Of a stretch of 64,000 nt of DNA, positions 8,268 to 17,132 are shown one piece after another. Both the position numbers and the translations under genes were made by a program. Below the pieces are notes generated by a model. That model ran no database searches, was not told where the DNA came from, and worked only from the letters and a program-made list of their open reading frames with translations. The stretch is from Desulfotalea sp. (GTDB lineage Bacteria; Desulfobacterota; Desulfobulbia; Desulfobulbales; Desulfocapsaceae): NCBI GenBank assembly GCA_002733995.1, contig NVXR01000004.1, positions 1 through 64,000 on the forward strand, given 5' to 3'. Numbering within the stretch: the stretch's first letter is position 1; every line of letters starts with the position of its first letter.

Positions 8268-9338
8268 ATGCAATTTAGAAATGGAGTATTCATCGTAACA
8301 GAGGATGATCATTGTCCTCTCTACAACGTCCGGGAAGAATTAAAAATAAACGACGGCATATTATTTTTACCCGCTGCAAAGCCAACCTGTCTCACCCTGG
8401 CTAAAGATCTCATTGAAATTGCTCTTGCAGACAGTAGTTATGAAAAATATTCTCAAGGTAAAACTAAAAAAGCTAAATATGAATGTGGGGGCTGTAAGGG
8501 CCTTATTCGCTTTGAATATAAAAAAGACAAAGAGTTTGCCACGGTACAGATGAAATTGCTTGCGGCAACTGAACGTCGCGAAAAAATACTTGGGATCAGG
8601 CATTTTGCTGGCTTGCTCAGATCTGTCTCTATGTTTAAGGTTCTCTCCGACGACGATTTACTCGATCTTGCAACCCTGCTGGAATTAACAGATTTTCCAT
8701 GGCAATTCCCCATCACCTTAAAAGGGAATCCGGGGGATAGATTATTTATACTATTATCAGGTCGTGCAGAGGTTATTGATGAGCAGGGTGTTGTTTTTGC
8801 AGAACTAGACAAAGGTGAAGTCTTTGGTGAAATGAGTTTGCTCTCGGGCGAGAGGGTAACGACTACGATTATGGCTTCAGAGCCGTGTCAGGTTGCCGTT
8901 ATGAGCCAAAAGAACTTCAAACATGTTCTAAACAGGTTCCCTGCACTCCAGGTTTTCTTTTATAAATTGCTGGTTAGCCGAATAACAAAGATGAATGAGC
9001 AGAGGGCTTCGGAACTTGCCTCTGGTATGGTTGGTCAGATTTCTGATATCTCGATTGTAGAATTATGCCAGATGGTTAACTCTAGCCAAAAAACTGGACG
9101 ACTCAATTTAGAGCTGAAGGATCTTCGAGGTATGATTCTTTTTAATGAAGGCGAGCTGGTCCATGTGGAATACAATGGACTTACAGGTAAAGATGCCTTC
9201 TATGAAGTTATAGGCCTTAATAATGGCCGGTTTAATTTCACCCAAGGATTGACCCGAAAAGAACAAAAGTTTGATGTACTCGGTGGTTTTATGGGTATTA
9301 TCATGGAGGGGATGAAACGACTTGATGATAAATCATGA
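8268..9338 (+). CDS. Cyclic-nucleotide-binding domain protein with C-terminal DUF4388 (PATAN)
   Basis: A 356-aa cytoplasmic regulator-like protein. Residues ~1-110 are a unique region with a CGGCKG motif. Residues ~125-245 are a CRP-type cNMP-binding barrel with a recognisable phosphate-binding cassette (GEVFGEMSLLSGERVTTTI; both the Glu and the Arg are kept). Residues ~260-350 are DUF4388/PATAN (SIVELCQMVNSSQKTGRLNL, then GMILFNEGELVHVEYNG), common in deltaproteobacterial signalling proteins. There is no DNA-binding HTH, so it is likely a signal adaptor. The frame is open to 8223, but the ATG at 8268 preceded by AAAAGGAG is clearly the better start. Confidence 0.8.
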   Translation: MQFRNGVFIVTEDDHCPLYNVREELKINDGILFLPAAKPTCLTLAKDLIEIALADSSYEKYSQGKTKKAKYECGGCKGLIRFEYKKDKEFATVQMKLLAATERREKILGIRHFAGLLRSVSMFKVLSDDDLLDLATLLELTDFPWQFPITLKGNPGDRLFILLSGRAEVIDEQGVVFAELDKGEVFGEMSLLSGERVTTTIMASEPCQVAVMSQKNFKHVLNRFPALQVFFYKLLVSRITKMNEQRASELASGMVGQISDISIVELCQMVNSSQKTGRLNLELKDLRGMILFNEGELVHVEYNGLTGKDAFYEVIGLNNGRFNFTQGLTRKEQKFDVLGGFMGIIMEGMKRLDDKS

Positions 9339-9410
9339 TATCGTATATATTCTCTTTAAACTGTTTACACAGTCACCTCGTTGCTAAAGCGTTTTACATC
9401 AAAGGATGTC

Positions 9411-10106
9411 GTGTTGAAGAGACAACAGATCAAAAAAGATATTTTCATGCTACTTGCTCAGTCTGAGCCTGCTTTACTCCCAGAGAAACTCTTAGAATAT
9501 CGGCATATTTCTGTTATTAATACCTTATTTATGGCCCTTTGTGACACCAATGAGCGTGTGCGCTGGCACGCTGTAAGCTGTTTTGGCGATATTGTCTCTA
9601 CTATGGCTAAAGAAGACACTGAGGCCGCGCGAGTTATTATGCGCCGTTTTCTCTGGACACTCAACGATGAATCGGGCGGCATAGGCTGGGGGGCTCCAGA
9701 AGCCATGGCACAAATCATGTGCAGAAGTACTGTGTTACGAAATGAGTATGTTCACATGTTGATATCGTATATACAGGAAGATGGAGAGGAGCTATATCAA
9801 GATGGTAACTATTTGGAATTACCCCTTTTGCAAAGAGGGCTTTTGTGGGGAATTGGTACGCTTTGCTATAGCTTCCCCAAAGACATGAAGAAAAGAGGAG
9901 TGCAGGCGGATATCATTAAATACTTATACTCTGAGGATGCGACGGTATGTCGGCTGGCCCTGTGGGTACTGGTAGGCCTTGGTGCTAAATATTCTAAAGA
10001 GTTTGTTCTGCCTTTTTATGAAGAGGATGTGTCACTCACAATCTTTAAGGACCACACCTTTAAAGAGGTGCAGATGAATGCAATCTGTGATTTACTTTCG
10101 TCTTAA
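9411..10106 (+). CDS. HEAT-repeat-like protein (DVU0298-type)
   Basis: A ~231-aa all-helical protein with repeated helix pairs such as MALCDTNERVRWHAVSCFGD and YSEDATVCRLALWVLVGLGA, which resemble HEAT repeats. The DESGGIGWGAPEAMAQIM segment is characteristic of the DVU0298-type family of sulfate reducers. The family's function is unknown; it probably mediates protein contacts. Start choice is uncertain: TTG 9381, GTG 9411 and TTG 9414 are in frame, and an AAAGGA at 9401-9406 favours 9411 or 9414. It converges with the SDR gene, and the two genes overlap by 4 nt at their 3' ends. Confidence 0.65.
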   Translation: MLKRQQIKKDIFMLLAQSEPALLPEKLLEYRHISVINTLFMALCDTNERVRWHAVSCFGDIVSTMAKEDTEAARVIMRRFLWTLNDESGGIGWGAPEAMAQIMCRSTVLRNEYVHMLISYIQEDGEELYQDGNYLELPLLQRGLLWGIGTLCYSFPKDMKKRGVQADIIKYLYSEDATVCRLALWVLVGLGAKYSKEFVLPFYEEDVSLTIFKDHTFKEVQMNAICDLLSS

Positions 10107-10936
10107 GTATCAAGAATGCCCGTTGGGAATACTGGCACCTTCGTAGCGCCAAGAGTGAAGCCACCGTCCATTTTTATAATTGAGCCGGTCATGTATGTGG
10201 CTTTCACTGTCAAAAAATAAACTGCCCCAGCGACCTCATCTGGTTTTCCCGTGCGATTGAGCAGGGTCTGATTGTATAACGCCTGCTTTTCAGTATTACT
10301 TAGTGCCGACCAGCCTCTGGTTTTCTCCCCATGCCTGCCCTCAATGAGGCCAAGTATCAGTCCATTTACCCGTATGTTGGGTGCTGATTCTCTTGCCCAC
10401 TGTTCTGTAAATGAATCGACAGCTCTATTCGCAGCACTGTATCCATCGTTAAAAAAAGCGGCTCCTGGGCCACTTCTTCCTGTGAGACCGGCTACTGAAG
10501 AAATATTTAAAACAGAACCGTCTGGGCTGTTTTTAAGGAGCGGGAGACAATGGTGAAAAAGGAGCCATTTCGCTTTGAGTGTTGTATCAATTTCCACATC
10601 CCACTGGTCTCTGTTGTGGGGTAGGTCATAACTGCCGTGGACAACAGGCATGCCGCCTCTTTCAATATTATTAATGAGATAATCGAGCCTACCTGTGGTT
10701 TTGCTAATGTAGTTTACAACCGATATGACATCCGCTTTTTTTCGTAGATCCGCCTGTTGAACATGAAAGTCAAAGCCCAATTCTTTGAATTCATTTTCCA
10801 TTTCTTCTATGGATTCAGGCCAGTCGAAAACGGGAAGGATAAGCGTTGCTCTCTGCGAGCCGAATGTGTTGGCAATAGATCTGCCAATGGCCCTTGAGGC
10901 CCCTGGAATAACAACTGTTTTGTTTTGTAAAGGCAT
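10103..10936 (-). CDS. SDR-family oxidoreductase with altered catalytic motif
   Basis: A 277-aa classical short-chain dehydrogenase fold. The cofactor loop is GASRAIGRS (residues 12-20) and the active-site serine region is LNISSVAG (~143-150). The C-terminal EVAGAVYFLTVKATYMTG and IKMDGGF are as in FabG-like enzymes. The catalytic Tyr is present (Y166), but the YxxxK lysine is Asn (YSAAN, N170; codon AAT at 10427-10429), and the NNAG motif reads NNIE. Loss of the lysine normally cripples dehydrogenase activity, so this may be a non-catalytic or specialised SDR. Substrate unknown. It is 15 nt upstream of the FlgO-like lipoprotein gene's stop in a minus-strand series. Confidence 0.8.
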   Translation of the reverse strand: MPLQNKTVVIPGASRAIGRSIANTFGSQRATLILPVFDWPESIEEMENEFKELGFDFHVQQADLRKKADVISVVNYISKTTGRLDYLINNIERGGMPVVHGSYDLPHNRDQWDVEIDTTLKAKWLLFHHCLPLLKNSPDGSVLNISSVAGLTGRSGPGAAFFNDGYSAANRAVDSFTEQWARESAPNIRVNGLILGLIEGRHGEKTRGWSALSNTEKQALYNQTLLNRTGKPDEVAGAVYFLTVKATYMTGSIIKMDGGFTLGATKVPVFPTGILDT

Positions 10937-10951
10937 GGAAAACTGGTTCCG

Positions 10952-11614
10952 TTAAAATAGTTTATTGATAACCGACCGAGAGGGCTCAGGGATAGAACCG
11001 CGGTCATCCAATTGTCTTCTCAGGCCAAATAAGGCCCAAATATCGTCGTCCATGCACAGCTTATAATCACTACTTGAAATGATATTATTATTGTTTGGAT
11101 TGATGAGCCTTGTTGACAGGTAAAGGATTCTATTGGTGCGGGTAAAGGTGCCAACTACTATGGCCTGAGACTGAAGTTGTGGATTGAGCTGAGCAAGATC
11201 CCTTGTGAGGATAGTTTCGCCAGAATGTGCTTCAATATAAAGATTTTTGGCCACTTTGAGTTCCCGTACGGTATAGCCGAGTTGAACGAGGCGGGAGCTT
11301 ATATGTTCCTGGAGGAGGCGTCCAAAAGAAGTGGTGTGTTCCAGGTTAGAGTTGCTCACAAAGGTTGTAACAACTATCGGCATATCGGGATGCATCGGAG
11401 TCAGTGGCGGCAGGGCCTGTGCGACCAGGTTTTCCGCAATTTTATAGGAAAAGGTGATAAGGTTGGTCTTGCCTCCGAGCAAACCCTCCAGTCTTGTACA
11501 ATTGAGCTTGGCGCAACCACTGAGCACAAGTAATAGCAAACAGACAAGGAAAAATCGCAGCTTAAGCTGAGGTCTTGAGCTGGGTAGGCTCGGCTCAGTT
11601 GAATGATGTGTCAT
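10952..11614 (-). CDS. FlgO-family outer-membrane lipoprotein
   Basis: A 220-aa protein with a positively charged leader, a hydrophobic core and a lipobox LSGC (C34), so it is a predicted lipoprotein. The mature part contains the FlgO-type pattern: an early AENLVAQALPPL, then MPIVVTTFVSNSNLEHTTSF and GRLLQEHISSRLVQLGYTV, then QAIVVGTFTRTNRILYLSTR. FlgO proteins in Vibrio are flagellar outer-membrane lipoproteins, but the domain is also found away from flagellar genes; no flagellar genes are in this window. It starts 1 nt after the stop of the lipoprotein gene upstream, so the two are likely co-expressed and may act together at the cell surface. Confidence 0.75.
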   Translation of the reverse strand: MTHHSTEPSLPSSRPQLKLRFFLVCLLLLVLSGCAKLNCTRLEGLLGGKTNLITFSYKIAENLVAQALPPLTPMHPDMPIVVTTFVSNSNLEHTTSFGRLLQEHISSRLVQLGYTVRELKVAKNLYIEAHSGETILTRDLAQLNPQLQSQAIVVGTFTRTNRILYLSTRLINPNNNNIISSSDYKLCMDDDIWALFGLRRQLDDRGSIPEPSRSVINKLF

Positions 11615-11615
11615 A

Positions 11616-12392
11616 TTAGATGTCTTCCTTGTTTGTCTCGTTTTTCATTGCTGACGGTTCAGGTGGAGAGGGGAATGGTTTGTGGGGTTGCGGGCTTTGA
11701 ACAATGGTAAAGCTCTTTCTGGATGTAAGAGTAATTGGAGCTGTAACCGATTTTATTTCTTGATATTGATAGAAATCTTTATCATTTATATAGTATATGT
11801 CAGAGGCCCTGAACAGATACTTCTCATCTTCAATCATTGAGGTAGTTATGATTATTTCATAATGTCCCATTGATGTATAACTGGTATTTGCCACTTCAGC
11901 AGCTATACCTGTCGCAAGAAGAACAAGTTCGACGGGGGCGTTTCGTAGTACCACTACCGCGGCGGACAGTGTTGTTACAAGACCGGGTTGCAGGCTACGG
12001 AGGCGATTACTGTTATGCCTGACAACTTGCACCTTATACAATATCTCTATGGATTCAGCTGCGAATCTCGTTTGGATTGGAATGCCATAATTATAGAGAC
12101 CAGTTATGAGTAAATCTCTAAATGCCTCGTTAAAGGTCGTTGTCTCGTTAGCCTCGCAGGGTCTTGTTTCATCCCCGCAGGTTGGCTTGACATAAACGGC
12201 TGTATCGATATTATCGCTTAGAATCAGCTCATTGTTAATTCGATTGGCGAGGTCCTGTGCCAGGATTTCCCAGTGCTCCGATGCCTGCATTTTCTGTTGC
12301 TGGCTGTAGGGGTAGGTTATTGGCTCTGGAAAGCGGCTTGAACAGCTGCTGATAAGTGGTATAAAAAACAAACAGATAAAAAATGACCGCAT
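11616..12392 (-). CDS. Hypothetical lipoprotein
   Basis: A 258-aa predicted lipoprotein: short leader MRSFFICLFFIPLISSC with the lipidation Cys at 17. The middle has two cysteines in KPTCGDETRPCEAN and a region with EVANTSYTSMGHYEIIITTS resembling periplasmic/outer-membrane assembly lipoproteins. The C-terminal ~30 residues are Pro-rich. I do not recognise the family. It is directly upstream of and almost touching the FlgO-like gene; the QQQKMQASEHWEILAQDLAN start of the mature part resembles that of proteins co-located with FlgO, suggesting a shared envelope complex (inference). Confidence 0.65.
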   Translation of the reverse strand: MRSFFICLFFIPLISSCSSRFPEPITYPYSQQQKMQASEHWEILAQDLANRINNELILSDNIDTAVYVKPTCGDETRPCEANETTTFNEAFRDLLITGLYNYGIPIQTRFAAESIEILYKVQVVRHNSNRLRSLQPGLVTTLSAAVVVLRNAPVELVLLATGIAAEVANTSYTSMGHYEIIITTSMIEDEKYLFRASDIYYINDKDFYQYQEIKSVTAPITLTSRKSFTIVQSPQPHKPFPSPPEPSAMKNETNKEDI

Positions 12393-12718
12393 TGCGCAAA
12401 CTCCACATTATAGTAACTACTCAGGTCGTTCACCAACGTCGGTTAAACCACCGCCTGTAACCGTGTATTAATACTTCAATTCCGCTCAACTGGGGCTTTG
12501 GGGTATGCGAGTGCCACTGATACATACCACAACGGATGTCGCTGGAGTGTAGCTGAATAGTTACATATTGTTAAATGTTATTGATTACCGAACTTTATCG
12601 GACAATTCTTACAAAAGTAAAGGTAAATATGTAATTTTAGCTATCTATGCTATGTTCTGTAAACACTTTTTTACCTTGTTATTTATTATTAGACAATTCA
12701 CCACTAAAGAGCAAAAAT
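12393..12718. other. Intergenic region between divergent genes
   Basis: This 326-bp stretch separates the lipoprotein operon (minus) from the PHP gene (plus). No ORF, tRNA or strong terminator is visible. A TATAAT hexamer on the minus strand lies at 12412-12407, but it is so close to the lipoprotein start that its use as a -10 box is doubtful. The remainder holds A/T-rich sequence with no recognisable motif. Confidence 0.4.
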
Positions 12719-13573
12719 ATGAGTATTGATTTGCATATCCACTCGACAATGTCGGATGGGACGATGTCTCCCGTGGACCTTGTCGATTTAGCGCACAAAA
12801 AAGGCCTGTCATGTATTGCCCTCACCGATCATGATACTGTTGCAGGATATCATGGGGCCAAAGAGAGGGGGGATGCTGTTGGTTTAGACGTCATCCCAGG
12901 TGTTGAAGTGAGTGTTACCTTTGAAGGGCTTCACATGCACTTGCTTGGCTATCTTTTCGATCATGAAGATGAAAACCTGGTTCAATGTCTGCAAAAACTC
13001 CAGGGTGCAAGGGATCAACGTAACAGTGAAATACTACAAAAACTTCAGTCCCAAGGCATAACTATAACCGGAACAGAGTTAAAAGCTGTCTCTATTTGCG
13101 GCCAGACGGGAAGGCCGCATATCGCTAGAATTTTAATGCAAAACGGTATTGTGCGGTCAATGGACGAAGCTTTTGATCGATACCTAGGCCGTAACGGAAG
13201 CGCATACTGTAACCGGTTTGCCTACGACTTAAAGACGGGTATCGAGATTATACATAAGGCGGGTGGGATTGCAGTGGTTGCACATCCATACAATCTTATA
13301 AAAAATGATATGGAATCGGGAAAGTTACTCACCCAGCTCAGTAAGATTGGCTTAGATGGCATTGAGGCATACTATCCGACACATTCAAGAAAGTTTAGAA
13401 AACAGTTGATCTTTCTTGCGGATAAGAATGGTCTGTTAGTCACCGGTGGAAGTGATTATCATGGCACCATTCGTCGTGGAACTACTCTTGCCGGTGGGAA
13501 AGGCGTATCTGTTCCCGATGAACTTGTTGCTATAATGCGTCGGATAAAACAAGAAAATCAAAGTAAATTATAA
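12719..13573 (+). CDS. PHP-domain metal-dependent phosphoesterase (RNase AM / nucleoside bisphosphate phosphatase-like)
   Basis: A 284-aa PHP-family hydrolase. Metal ligands are visible: DLHIHSTMSDGT at the N-terminus (H6, H8, D13), ALTDHDTVAG, VVAHPYN near residue 192, and TGGSDYHG near the C-terminus. The size and the insertion VTFEGLHMHLLGYLFD match the YciV/TrpH group, which hydrolyses 3',5'-nucleoside bisphosphates and trims RNA 5' ends. The frame extends to 12647, but the ATG at 12719 starts exactly at the family N-terminus with an AAAGAG upstream. It precedes the NtrC-type regulator by 15 nt and may be co-transcribed with it. Confidence 0.85.
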   Translation: MSIDLHIHSTMSDGTMSPVDLVDLAHKKGLSCIALTDHDTVAGYHGAKERGDAVGLDVIPGVEVSVTFEGLHMHLLGYLFDHEDENLVQCLQKLQGARDQRNSEILQKLQSQGITITGTELKAVSICGQTGRPHIARILMQNGIVRSMDEAFDRYLGRNGSAYCNRFAYDLKTGIEIIHKAGGIAVVAHPYNLIKNDMESGKLLTQLSKIGLDGIEAYYPTHSRKFRKQLIFLADKNGLLVTGGSDYHGTIRRGTTLAGGKGVSVPDELVAIMRRIKQENQSKL

Positions 13574-13588
13574 AATAAGGGTTAAAGC

Positions 13589-14983
13589 GTGGCGATGTAT
13601 TCTATTTTGGTTGTTGATGACGAGCCGAATTACCTAATTGTACTATCAGAGCTTCTAAAGGATGAAGGATTTGAGGTCTTCATCGCATCTTCTGGACTTG
13701 AAGGTCTAAAAATTATAGAGGATGTGGATTTAGATGTTGTAATTACTGATATGCAGATGCCCGGAATGAATGGCATGGAGTTTTTAATCGAGGTTAAAAA
13801 GAGAGTTCCTGATCTACCTGTTGTCATTATAACCGCATTTGCAGAAGTGGATAAGGCCGTTGAGGCCATGCAAAATGGCGCAATAAACTACCTTGCGAAA
13901 CCTTTTTCCAACGATGAGCTGATTATAACCATCAATAAAGCTGCGTCTTTGCATTTATTGGTACGTGAAAATAGCAGACTCAGAAAAGAGATTAAGGGGC
14001 AAATTGGCTTTAGCGGTATGGTAGGAAAAAACCCCAAAATGCTCCAAGTCTATCAATTAATAGAAAAGGTGGCACCCACCCAGGCTTCTGTACTTATAAC
14101 AGGTGAAAGTGGTACCGGCAAAGAGCTGGTTGCAAAGGCCATCCATAGCCACAGTCCTAGAGAATCCAAATCATTTATAGCGATTAATTGTGCAGCTCTC
14201 TCTGAAAACCTTCTTGAAAGTGAACTGTTTGGGCATGAGAAGGGCGCTTTTACCGGGGCCGTTGCCATGCGAAAAGGGCGGTTTGAGCTTGCCGACCACG
14301 GTACAATATTTTTGGATGAAGTTGGTGAAATCCCTTTGGCCTTACAGGCGAAACTTTTGCGGATACTCCAGGAAAAGACTTTTGAAAGGGTTGGTGGTGG
14401 TAAAACCATGGATGTGGATGTCCGAATTCTTAGTGCTTCCAACAAAGATTTGCGAGAGGAGGTGGCCGGCGGTAGATTTCGCGAGGATCTTTTTTACCGT
14501 TTAAACGTTATACCAGTGAACCTGCCGCCACTGAGAGAACGCATGGATGATATGCCTCTTCTCGTCGACTATTTTATAGAAAAATATAAAAAAGAGCTAA
14601 AAAAAGAGGGGCTGACAATTGCAAAGGATGCCTTGAAGTTGCTGATGAAACTGCCCTGGGAGGGGAATGTCAGAGAGTTGGAAAATACTATTGAGCGGGC
14701 TGCGATTCTGTGTAGCAGTGATTCGATAGAAGCAGAAGATGTACAGCCAGATACCCTGTACGGTGAAGATAAGACAACAATCGGCCAGGACATAGATATT
14801 CAGCAGCTTATTCCGGAAGATACCCCCCTCAACGATGTGCTGTATTCCATTGAAAAAAAGATGTTGATTCAGGCATTAACAGCCACAGAGTACGTACAGT
14901 CTCGGGCCGCGGAAAAGTTGGGAATAACAAAAAGTCTACTGCAGTACAAGATGAAAAAATACAGGATCAAAAAGAAAAAGTGA
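13589..14983 (+). CDS. Sigma-54-dependent response regulator (NtrC family)
   Basis: A 464-aa protein with three domains. The receiver (1-120) has DD at 10-11, phospho-acceptor D54 (VVITDMQMPG) and K104 (LAKPF). The AAA+ sigma-54 activator domain (~143-370) has Walker A GESGTGKE at 172-179, the sigma-54-contacting GAFTGA at 219-224 and LDEVGEIP. The C-terminal Fis-type HTH (~415-460) contains RAAEKLGITKSLLQYKMKKY. It should activate sigma-54 promoters when phosphorylated. No partner histidine kinase is adjacent. Start is GTG 13589 or ATG 13595; the second gives MYSILVVDDEPN. Confidence 0.9.
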   Translation: MAMYSILVVDDEPNYLIVLSELLKDEGFEVFIASSGLEGLKIIEDVDLDVVITDMQMPGMNGMEFLIEVKKRVPDLPVVIITAFAEVDKAVEAMQNGAINYLAKPFSNDELIITINKAASLHLLVRENSRLRKEIKGQIGFSGMVGKNPKMLQVYQLIEKVAPTQASVLITGESGTGKELVAKAIHSHSPRESKSFIAINCAALSENLLESELFGHEKGAFTGAVAMRKGRFELADHGTIFLDEVGEIPLALQAKLLRILQEKTFERVGGGKTMDVDVRILSASNKDLREEVAGGRFREDLFYRLNVIPVNLPPLRERMDDMPLLVDYFIEKYKKELKKEGLTIAKDALKLLMKLPWEGNVRELENTIERAAILCSSDSIEAEDVQPDTLYGEDKTTIGQDIDIQQLIPEDTPLNDVLYSIEKKMLIQALTATEYVQSRAAEKLGITKSLLQYKMKKYRIKKKK

Positions 14984-15016
14984 TATGCCGGGGCTAGGCT
15001 GGAGATAGCGCTAGGA

Positions 15017-15880
15017 CTATCTGGAACCCGAGATACCCCAGTTCAGTTTATTGCGGAGGATTGAAAAATAATCACGATTCTCTGAGACCACGAGCTGTAG
15101 CGGGTGCTTTGCTGTGGAAATTTCGAGGGTATCCCCGGGTTGCATTTCCTTAAACGGTTGTCCATCGATTATGATTTGGGCTCGGTCTGATTTGTCTTCG
15201 GCCTCGTAGGTCGTGACGAGCTGTTTGTGTGCGGGTAAAATGATAGGGCGACTGGACAGCATGAATGGGCAAATGGGGGTGACGGTAATAGTTTCAAGGC
15301 CAGGGTAGACAAGTGGGCCACCTGCTGAAAGATTGTAGGCCGTTGATCCCGTTGGAGAAGAAAAAATAAGTCCGTCGGCTCTGTAGGTCGTAATATATTC
15401 CTTCCCCGCCCTCGTGGAAAGATGCAGAAGGCGGTCACAAACATTCTTTGAAATTACAACATCATTTAGGGCGTAACGAAATTCGCTTTTCTTAAGCGGG
15501 GTAATTAATCGCGTTTTCAGCATCAGTCTGTTTTCAATTGTGACTGTATGAAACAGAATTTTCTCAATGGCTGAGAACGTCTCATCTTCTCTGAATTCGG
15601 TGAGAAAACCCAGATTACCAAGGTTGATACCTAATACAGGTATTGCGTGCTGGGCAGCCTGCTCCGCGATGTGCAGTAGGGTACCATCCCCACCAAGGAC
15701 AATTATCATATCCAGCTGTGGACTGATTTCTTCCTTGGTGGTGATATCTTTTTTAGCTAACCAGCTAGCAAGAGAAGTGGCATAATCCTTCGCCTTTATA
15801 TCATCTTTTTTGGTAACAATGGATATATTGCGAAGTGACAATGTCACTTCGCTGCGAAAAGAAGATGAGGTGGAGCTCAT
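15017..15880 (-). CDS. nadK: NAD kinase
   Basis: A 287-aa ATP-NAD kinase making NADP. The diagnostic GGDGTLLH is at 63-70, the NE/D region is RYALNDVVISKN, and SPTGSTAYNLSAGGP is the second signature. VTPICPFMLSSRPIILP is the C-terminal strand region of bacterial NadK. The ATG overlaps the end of proC (15877-15880), so proC and nadK are translationally coupled on the minus strand. Converges with the sigma-54 regulator gene. Confidence 0.92.
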   Translation of the reverse strand: MSSTSSSFRSEVTLSLRNISIVTKKDDIKAKDYATSLASWLAKKDITTKEEISPQLDMIIVLGGDGTLLHIAEQAAQHAIPVLGINLGNLGFLTEFREDETFSAIEKILFHTVTIENRLMLKTRLITPLKKSEFRYALNDVVISKNVCDRLLHLSTRAGKEYITTYRADGLIFSSPTGSTAYNLSAGGPLVYPGLETITVTPICPFMLSSRPIILPAHKQLVTTYEAEDKSDRAQIIIDGQPFKEMQPGDTLEISTAKHPLQLVVSENRDYFSILRNKLNWGISGSR

Positions 15881-16692
15881 TTGGCTTTACCCAGCTCTTT
15901 AGAACGATTTACAGCTGATTCAACGATATCCATAATGATCCCGTGAAAGCCGTATTTCTCAAGGACGTGCAGGGCTGTGATTGCAGTGCCGCCAGGAGAG
16001 GTAACCTTGCTTCTGAGGGCTGCAGGGTGTTCACCACTTTCCTTTAATAATTTAACGGAACCGGACACCGTTTGCAGGGCGAGCTTTTCTGAAATAGCAC
16101 GGGTCAGACCGGATTTAACCCCGGCATCAATAAGTGCTTCAACAAAGGAAAAAACATAGGCGGGTCCTGAACCACTAAGACCGGTAACAGCATCAAGATG
16201 TATCTCATCTAAAATGACAACTTCACCAACAGCCAAGAATATTTTTTCGGCGGTGCGTAATTCTTCATCCGTGACATTTGAGTTACGAGATAGGGCCGAG
16301 GCACCCTCAAGGACCAGAGCGGGGGTGTTGGGCATAACCCGTATCACTTTGGTGTCTGGCTTACCAATAAGGTCGATGTAGTAGGATATTGGGAGACCCG
16401 CAGCAATAGTAATTATAATGTGATGTGGCTGAACGCGATCTCGACAGTCTTCTAAGAGTACTCCCATTGTCTGTGGCTTTACCGCAAGCATGATAACGAG
16501 ACAATTTTCGAAGATCGGCTGATTGCTGTGGTAGGTTTTAACGGAGTGTTTGTTCTCTAAAAGTTCCCTGCGGCTGTCGTTGGGTTCTGCAACGAGAATA
16601 TCTTCGCTTGTGTATAAACCCGAGGCTATTATTCCTTTGATCAGTGCTTCGGCCATTTGTCCGCCGCCAATAAATCCTATTTTTTGCCTCAT
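15877..16692 (-). CDS. proC: Pyrroline-5-carboxylate reductase
   Basis: A 271-aa NAD(P)H-dependent enzyme for the last step of proline synthesis. The Rossmann loop GFIGGGQMAEALIKGI is at residues 6-21, LAVKPQTMGVLLED at ~71-84, VMPNTPALVLEGASAL near 119-134, and the C-terminal signature LRSKVTSPGGTAITALHVLE. Full family length. It is the first gene of the proC-nadK pair; the ~250-bp region upstream separates it from the divergent Trm112-like gene. Confidence 0.93.
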   Translation of the reverse strand: MRQKIGFIGGGQMAEALIKGIIASGLYTSEDILVAEPNDSRRELLENKHSVKTYHSNQPIFENCLVIMLAVKPQTMGVLLEDCRDRVQPHHIIITIAAGLPISYYIDLIGKPDTKVIRVMPNTPALVLEGASALSRNSNVTDEELRTAEKIFLAVGEVVILDEIHLDAVTGLSGSGPAYVFSFVEALIDAGVKSGLTRAISEKLALQTVSGSVKLLKESGEHPAALRSKVTSPGGTAITALHVLEKYGFHGIIMDIVESAVNRSKELGKAK

Positions 16693-16943
16693 AATTAACC
16701 TGTTTAAAAATTTGAATAAATAAAAAGTATATGTATAGAAACATATTTAGTACCTTAGGTTTTTAAACCTGTCGTGAAACAAGCAACGGAAAACGCTTTT
16801 GTAGTAGACTGCTTTAAGCAGAGCGTCAAGGTCGTCTCTTGCGTTTAGATACTATCAGGTAAATATCAAATTAACGTTATTTATACAACACTATATGTGG
16901 TTGATGTAGCCATAGTCACATTATTTTAACCAATGAGGTTTCA

Positions 16944-17114
16944 ATGTTAGATAAAGATTTACTGGAGATTTTAGCCTGTCCAAAATGTAAGGGGCCCGTA
17001 AAATTAAAGGATGAAGAGGGAATCGTCTGTGAGAAATGTATGCTTCTTTATGAAATTCTAGATGGCATACCTGTTATGCTAATCGATAAAGCTCTGAAAA
17101 TAGAACAAAAATGA
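16944..17114 (+). CDS. Trm112-family small zinc-binding protein
   Basis: A 56-aa ORF. It begins MLDKDLLEILACPKCKGPVK, with CPKC and a second pair in VCEKCMLLY, and ends with DGIPVMLIDKA. This is the classic Trm112/YcaR pattern; four cysteines probably bind zinc. Bacterial members are thought to be small partners or stability factors for methyltransferases or, in YcaR, linked to LPS genes. It lies 18 nt upstream of the phosphohexomutase gene, so likely co-transcribed. Confidence 0.85.
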   Translation: MLDKDLLEILACPKCKGPVKLKDEEGIVCEKCMLLYEILDGIPVMLIDKALKIEQK

Positions 17115-17132
17115 TATGACGGAGGGCGAGTT

